Part shown: piece after piece, positions 5,559 to 7,865 of the stretch | Layout of the letters: each line of letters starts with the position of its first letter | Numbering within the stretch: position 1 is the first letter of the stretch | Origin: Deltaproteobacteria bacterium | GTDB taxonomy: Bacteria > Desulfobacterota > Syntrophia > Syntrophales > UBA2210 | Direction of reading: 5' to 3' | NCBI GenBank assembly: GCA_016935935.1 | Contig: JAFGPZ010000175.1 | Coordinates: forward strand, 1 to 7,865 | Length of the DNA stretch: 7,865 nt | The notes under the pieces: model-generated | Database searches by the model: none | Told to the model about the DNA's origin: nothing | Seen by the model: only the letters and a program-made list of their open reading frames with translations | Translations under genes and position numbers: made by a program

Positions 5559-7103
5559 GTGCCACGAGAAGGAATCTTAGTCAATAAACCTTACGAAAGG
5601 TTAAATACAAAACAAATAGAACGTGTTCATCAGGCATCGCTGGAGATCCTGAGAGATCCGGGGCTGGTCTGTTTTAATGAAAAGGCAGCCAATATATTCG
5701 CCGGTGCGGGAGCGGATGTATCGACGGTGGCAGCGGGTGATCCAACGCACTGGCTGATCAAAATCCCGGAAAAGCTCGTTCTGGAGGCGCTTGAATGCGC
5801 TCCCAAAACGGTTACACTGGGGGCCAGAAACCCGAACAATGCCCTGGTCATGAATGGAGAAGAAACTCGGGTCTATTTTATAACAGGTTCGGAGACGAAT
5901 GTCTGGCTTGATGTTGATTTTCAGATATACACCAAAAAGTCAGATCCCGCCGTTGAGATCAGCGTACCCGAATTTATTCCCCGTCGCGGGACTGTAAACG
6001 ATCTTTGCAAGTCAGCCAGGGTATGTGAACACCTGGAATCTCTGGATGGATTCATACGTAACGTCAACATCCAGGACCGGGACATCACGGAAGAAAACAA
6101 AGACGTTAATAAATTCTTTGCCTCTTTGAATAATACGACCAAGCACGTTCAGGCGGGACTCACGAATCTGAATCAGTTGGACAATGTCGTAAACATGGCT
6201 AGAATCATTGTCGGAGGGGAAGAAGAACTAATAAAAAACCCAATTATTTCATTTATCACATGTCTGGTCAAAAGCCCCCTGCAATTTGTTGACGACACAA
6301 CGGAAACATTTATCGAAATCTGTCGGAAGGGCCTTCCAGTGGTGGTCTCTTCTTCACCACAGGCGGGAAGTTCCGCGCCGATCAAAGAGGCGGGTATTCT
6401 TGCACTGATAAATGCCGAAGTCCTTGCAGGAATTACCCTGGGCCAACTCGTCAACAGAGGAACCCCGCTGCTTTACGGGAGTGTCCCAGTGAGAACACGC
6501 ATGGATACCCTGGGCGATTCGTATGGGGCCATCGAAACCAGTCAGTATAATATTGACTGTGTACAGCTGGCGCGCTTCTACAAGATACCTAACTACTCCA
6601 CATCGGGTGTGTCCGACTCAAAGACTCCGGGACAGCAATCATCGATTGAACGACTCTTTTCCGATATCCTGGTAACACTGAGCGGACCTCAGTTTCTGCA
6701 CTGTGCATACGGTCTTCTCGACTGCAATTCAGTTTTCTGCCTTCTCCAGGCAGTCCTGGACGACGCCCATTTCCAAATGATGAAATTTTTCCTGAAGCAG
6801 CCTCGTATCAATGAGACCGAGATCAACGATGTGCTGAACCAGATCAGGAAGACAGTGCAAACACCGCAGAAGCTGTTCATCAGTTACATCAGAAAAGTGA
6901 TGCGCACCGGGGAGATTTCACCTCCCTACCCATTTGAAGGGGATGGAGAAACCGACGATGTGTTTGTACTTGCCCATGAAAGGATGAAGGAACTTCTCGC
7001 AAAGCCGGTGGATCACATTGATCATGAAAAGACATCAAGAATATTCAGTGAAATACCAGGTCTTTTGCCACGTTTGAACACATACGAAGAAGGGAGACGA
7101 TAA
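5559..7103 (+). CDS. Second, divergent MttB-superfamily methyltransferase homolog
   Basis: This 514-residue protein is clearly MttB-like but only distantly related to the first copy. Shared features are LNNTTKHVQAGL (190-201), ITCLVKSPLQF (233-243), LYGSVPVRTRMDTL (305-318) and NYSTSGVSDSKTPGQQ (345-360). It differs in two ways. It carries extra sequence at about 115-142, between the early beta-rich region and the barrel. It also lacks the GPGGHY...HT motif of the first copy; the matching region reads KTVQTPQKLFISYIRKVMRT (431-450). No in-frame amber codon is present. A GTG start at 5559 is chosen because AAAGGAGGT (5542-5550) lies nine bases upstream. The upstream GTG at 5538 would put that ribosome site inside the gene. 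Its stop overlaps the ATG of the corrinoid gene by one base, implying coupled expression. It may demethylate a different substrate, act with the first copy, or be non-catalytic. Confidence 0.85.
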   Translation: MPREGILVNKPYERLNTKQIERVHQASLEILRDPGLVCFNEKAANIFAGAGADVSTVAAGDPTHWLIKIPEKLVLEALECAPKTVTLGARNPNNALVMNGEETRVYFITGSETNVWLDVDFQIYTKKSDPAVEISVPEFIPRRGTVNDLCKSARVCEHLESLDGFIRNVNIQDRDITEENKDVNKFFASLNNTTKHVQAGLTNLNQLDNVVNMARIIVGGEEELIKNPIISFITCLVKSPLQFVDDTTETFIEICRKGLPVVVSSSPQAGSSAPIKEAGILALINAEVLAGITLGQLVNRGTPLLYGSVPVRTRMDTLGDSYGAIETSQYNIDCVQLARFYKIPNYSTSGVSDSKTPGQQSSIERLFSDILVTLSGPQFLHCAYGLLDCNSVFCLLQAVLDDAHFQMMKFFLKQPRINETEINDVLNQIRKTVQTPQKLFISYIRKVMRTGEISPPYPFEGDGETDDVFVLAHERMKELLAKPVDHIDHEKTSRIFSEIPGLLPRLNTYEEGRR

Positions 7104-7780
7104 TGAACGAAGATATTATTGCCGTTTTGAAGGAAAATGTCATACAGGGCAGAATGACCCAGGATGACGAAGGAATAGATGATAGCCTGACCGGCCCGGG
7201 TGTCGTTGAGTTGACAAGGATGGCGCTGGACAACAAAATTCCCGTGAAGGAGATAATCGCCGACGGCCTTACTGCCGGGATGGAAATTGTCGGTGAAAAA
7301 TTCAATGCAAAGGAATACTATGTGCCGGATATGCTTGCTTCGGCCGAAGCAGTCAGCGCTGCCATGGATATCCTGAAACCCCTCCTCGAGACATCGGACA
7401 TTAAATCGAAGGGAAACTTCGCGATTGTAACCGTCAAGGGGGACATTCACGATATTGGAAAAAACATTGTGGCAATCCTTCTCAAAGGAGCCGGCTATGA
7501 TGTAACAGATCTCGGTATCGACGTGCCTACAGAGAAAATCGTGGACTATGTACGTGAACACAGGCCCCAGTACCTGGGTCTATCGGCGCTGTTGACGACA
7601 ACAATGCTGATTATGGGTGAAGTTATTGAGGCATTGAAAGCAAACGGTCTCAGAGATACAGTCAAGGTTTTGATCGGTGGTGCTGCCGTGTCCGACGAAT
7701 TTGCCCGTGAGATTGGGGCTGACGCTTATTGCTCCGACGGTTTCCACGCTGTAAGGGCACTTGACTCGTTCCAGGCATAA
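7103..7780 (+). CDS. Corrinoid (cobalamin-binding) methyltransferase protein, MtgC/MttC-type
   Basis: This 225-residue protein has the two-domain form of MttC, MtbC and MtgC corrinoid carriers, which shuttle a methyl group on cobalt between two methyltransferases. A helical cap domain spans about 1-97, including VVELTRMALDNKIPVKEII and the YYVPDMLASAEA stretch (72-83). A Rossmann-like B12 domain follows, with the base-off motif DIHDIG (114-119, His116 as the lower cobalt ligand), SALLTTTM (161-168) and IGGAAV (191-196). The ATG overlaps the preceding stop as TAATG, with GGGAG at 7092-7096 as ribosome site. It is the only corrinoid protein in the window, so it presumably serves one or both MttB homologs and the MtgA-like enzyme. 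Its cobalt must be kept as Co(I), which is the suggested task of the activation-domain protein. Confidence 0.93.
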   Translation: MNEDIIAVLKENVIQGRMTQDDEGIDDSLTGPGVVELTRMALDNKIPVKEIIADGLTAGMEIVGEKFNAKEYYVPDMLASAEAVSAAMDILKPLLETSDIKSKGNFAIVTVKGDIHDIGKNIVAILLKGAGYDVTDLGIDVPTEKIVDYVREHRPQYLGLSALLTTTMLIMGEVIEALKANGLRDTVKVLIGGAAVSDEFAREIGADAYCSDGFHAVRALDSFQA

Positions 7781-7820
7781 CATTCAAAAATAATATAATC
7801 ATAAAACAGGAGATTCAATC

Positions 7821-7865
7821 ATGGCAGGGATTGCCGGAGTATTAGATAACGACAACGGGATATTA
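7821..7865 (+). CDS. Start of a further gene, truncated by the window end
   Basis: An ATG at 7821 with AGGAG at 7808-7812 opens a frame that stays open to the end and encodes MAGIAGVLDNDNGIL. The 40-base gap to the corrinoid gene and the good ribosome site suggest another operon member. The opening M-x-G-I-x-G resembles class II glutamine amidotransferases, but those need Cys at position 2, where Ala stands here, so I do not assign that family. Fifteen residues are too few for a functional call. Confidence 0.6.
   Translation, partial: MAGIAGVLDNDNGIL

Noticed and set aside
3245..7103. Pyrrolysine (amber readthrough) in the MttB homologs
   Set aside because: Both genes are full length with no internal in-frame TAG, and both end at TAA where the family normally ends.
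7022..7561. 179-codon open frame on the - strand
   Set aside because: It lies antisense to the end of the second MttB homolog and the corrinoid gene, both with strong family motifs; its translation resembles no known family.
7821..7865. Class II glutamine amidotransferase start
   Set aside because: The M-x-G-I-x-G opening is suggestive, but the catalytic Cys at position 2 is replaced by Ala and only 15 residues are visible.

Overview
The window reads as an accessory metabolic locus of an anaerobic bacterium that moves methyl groups with corrinoid (vitamin B12) proteins and tetrahydrofolate. All convincing genes lie on the + strand. The gene types (Pyl-free MttB-family methyltransferases, an MtgA/AcsE-type methyltransferase, a corrinoid protein, MetF) suit a sulfate reducer or syntroph of the Desulfobacterota, or an acetogenic Firmicute. 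I lean to Desulfobacterota, but this rests on general resemblance only. No rRNA, tRNA, IS element, CRISPR array or phage gene is visible.

Layout. Positions 1-71 hold a short tandem repeat and a possible promoter. They precede a stand-alone pyruvate-kinase C-terminal-domain protein (105-683). A 232-base gap with no convincing gene follows, then a MarR-family regulator (916-1437). A 187-base AT-rich intergenic region (1438-1624) carries a perfect-armed 9+2+9 dyad that touches a TTGACA box, plus several smaller inverted repeats. It looks like the control region of the downstream operon. From 1625 to the window end the genes run in one direction, with gaps of 50 bases or less and two overlaps. 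They are a stand-alone B12-dependent methionine synthase activation-domain protein (1625-2317), metF (2368-3282), a canonical MttB-family methyltransferase (3245-4699), a methyltetrahydrofolate:corrinoid methyltransferase (4711-5520), a second, divergent MttB-family protein (5559-7103), a two-domain corrinoid protein (7103-7780), and the first 15 codons of another gene (7821 onward).

How the genes could work together (inference from the families). An MttB-type protein demethylates a quaternary or tertiary amine and loads the methyl group on the Co(I) corrinoid protein. The MtgA-like enzyme passes it to tetrahydrofolate, and MetF oxidises methyl-THF to methylene-THF for further oxidation or the Wood-Ljungdahl pathway. 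The activation-domain protein is a candidate for returning accidentally oxidised Co(II) corrinoid to the active state using S-adenosylmethionine. No RamA/RACo-type ATP-dependent reactivase is seen in the window. Neither MttB-family gene has an in-frame amber codon, so this is a non-pyrrolysine system, as known for MtgB (glycine betaine), MtpB (proline betaine) and MtcB (carnitine). The substrate cannot be read from the sequence. The points most worth following up are the divergent second MttB paralog, the SAM-type activation protein in place of RamA, and the operator-like dyad beside the MarR gene.
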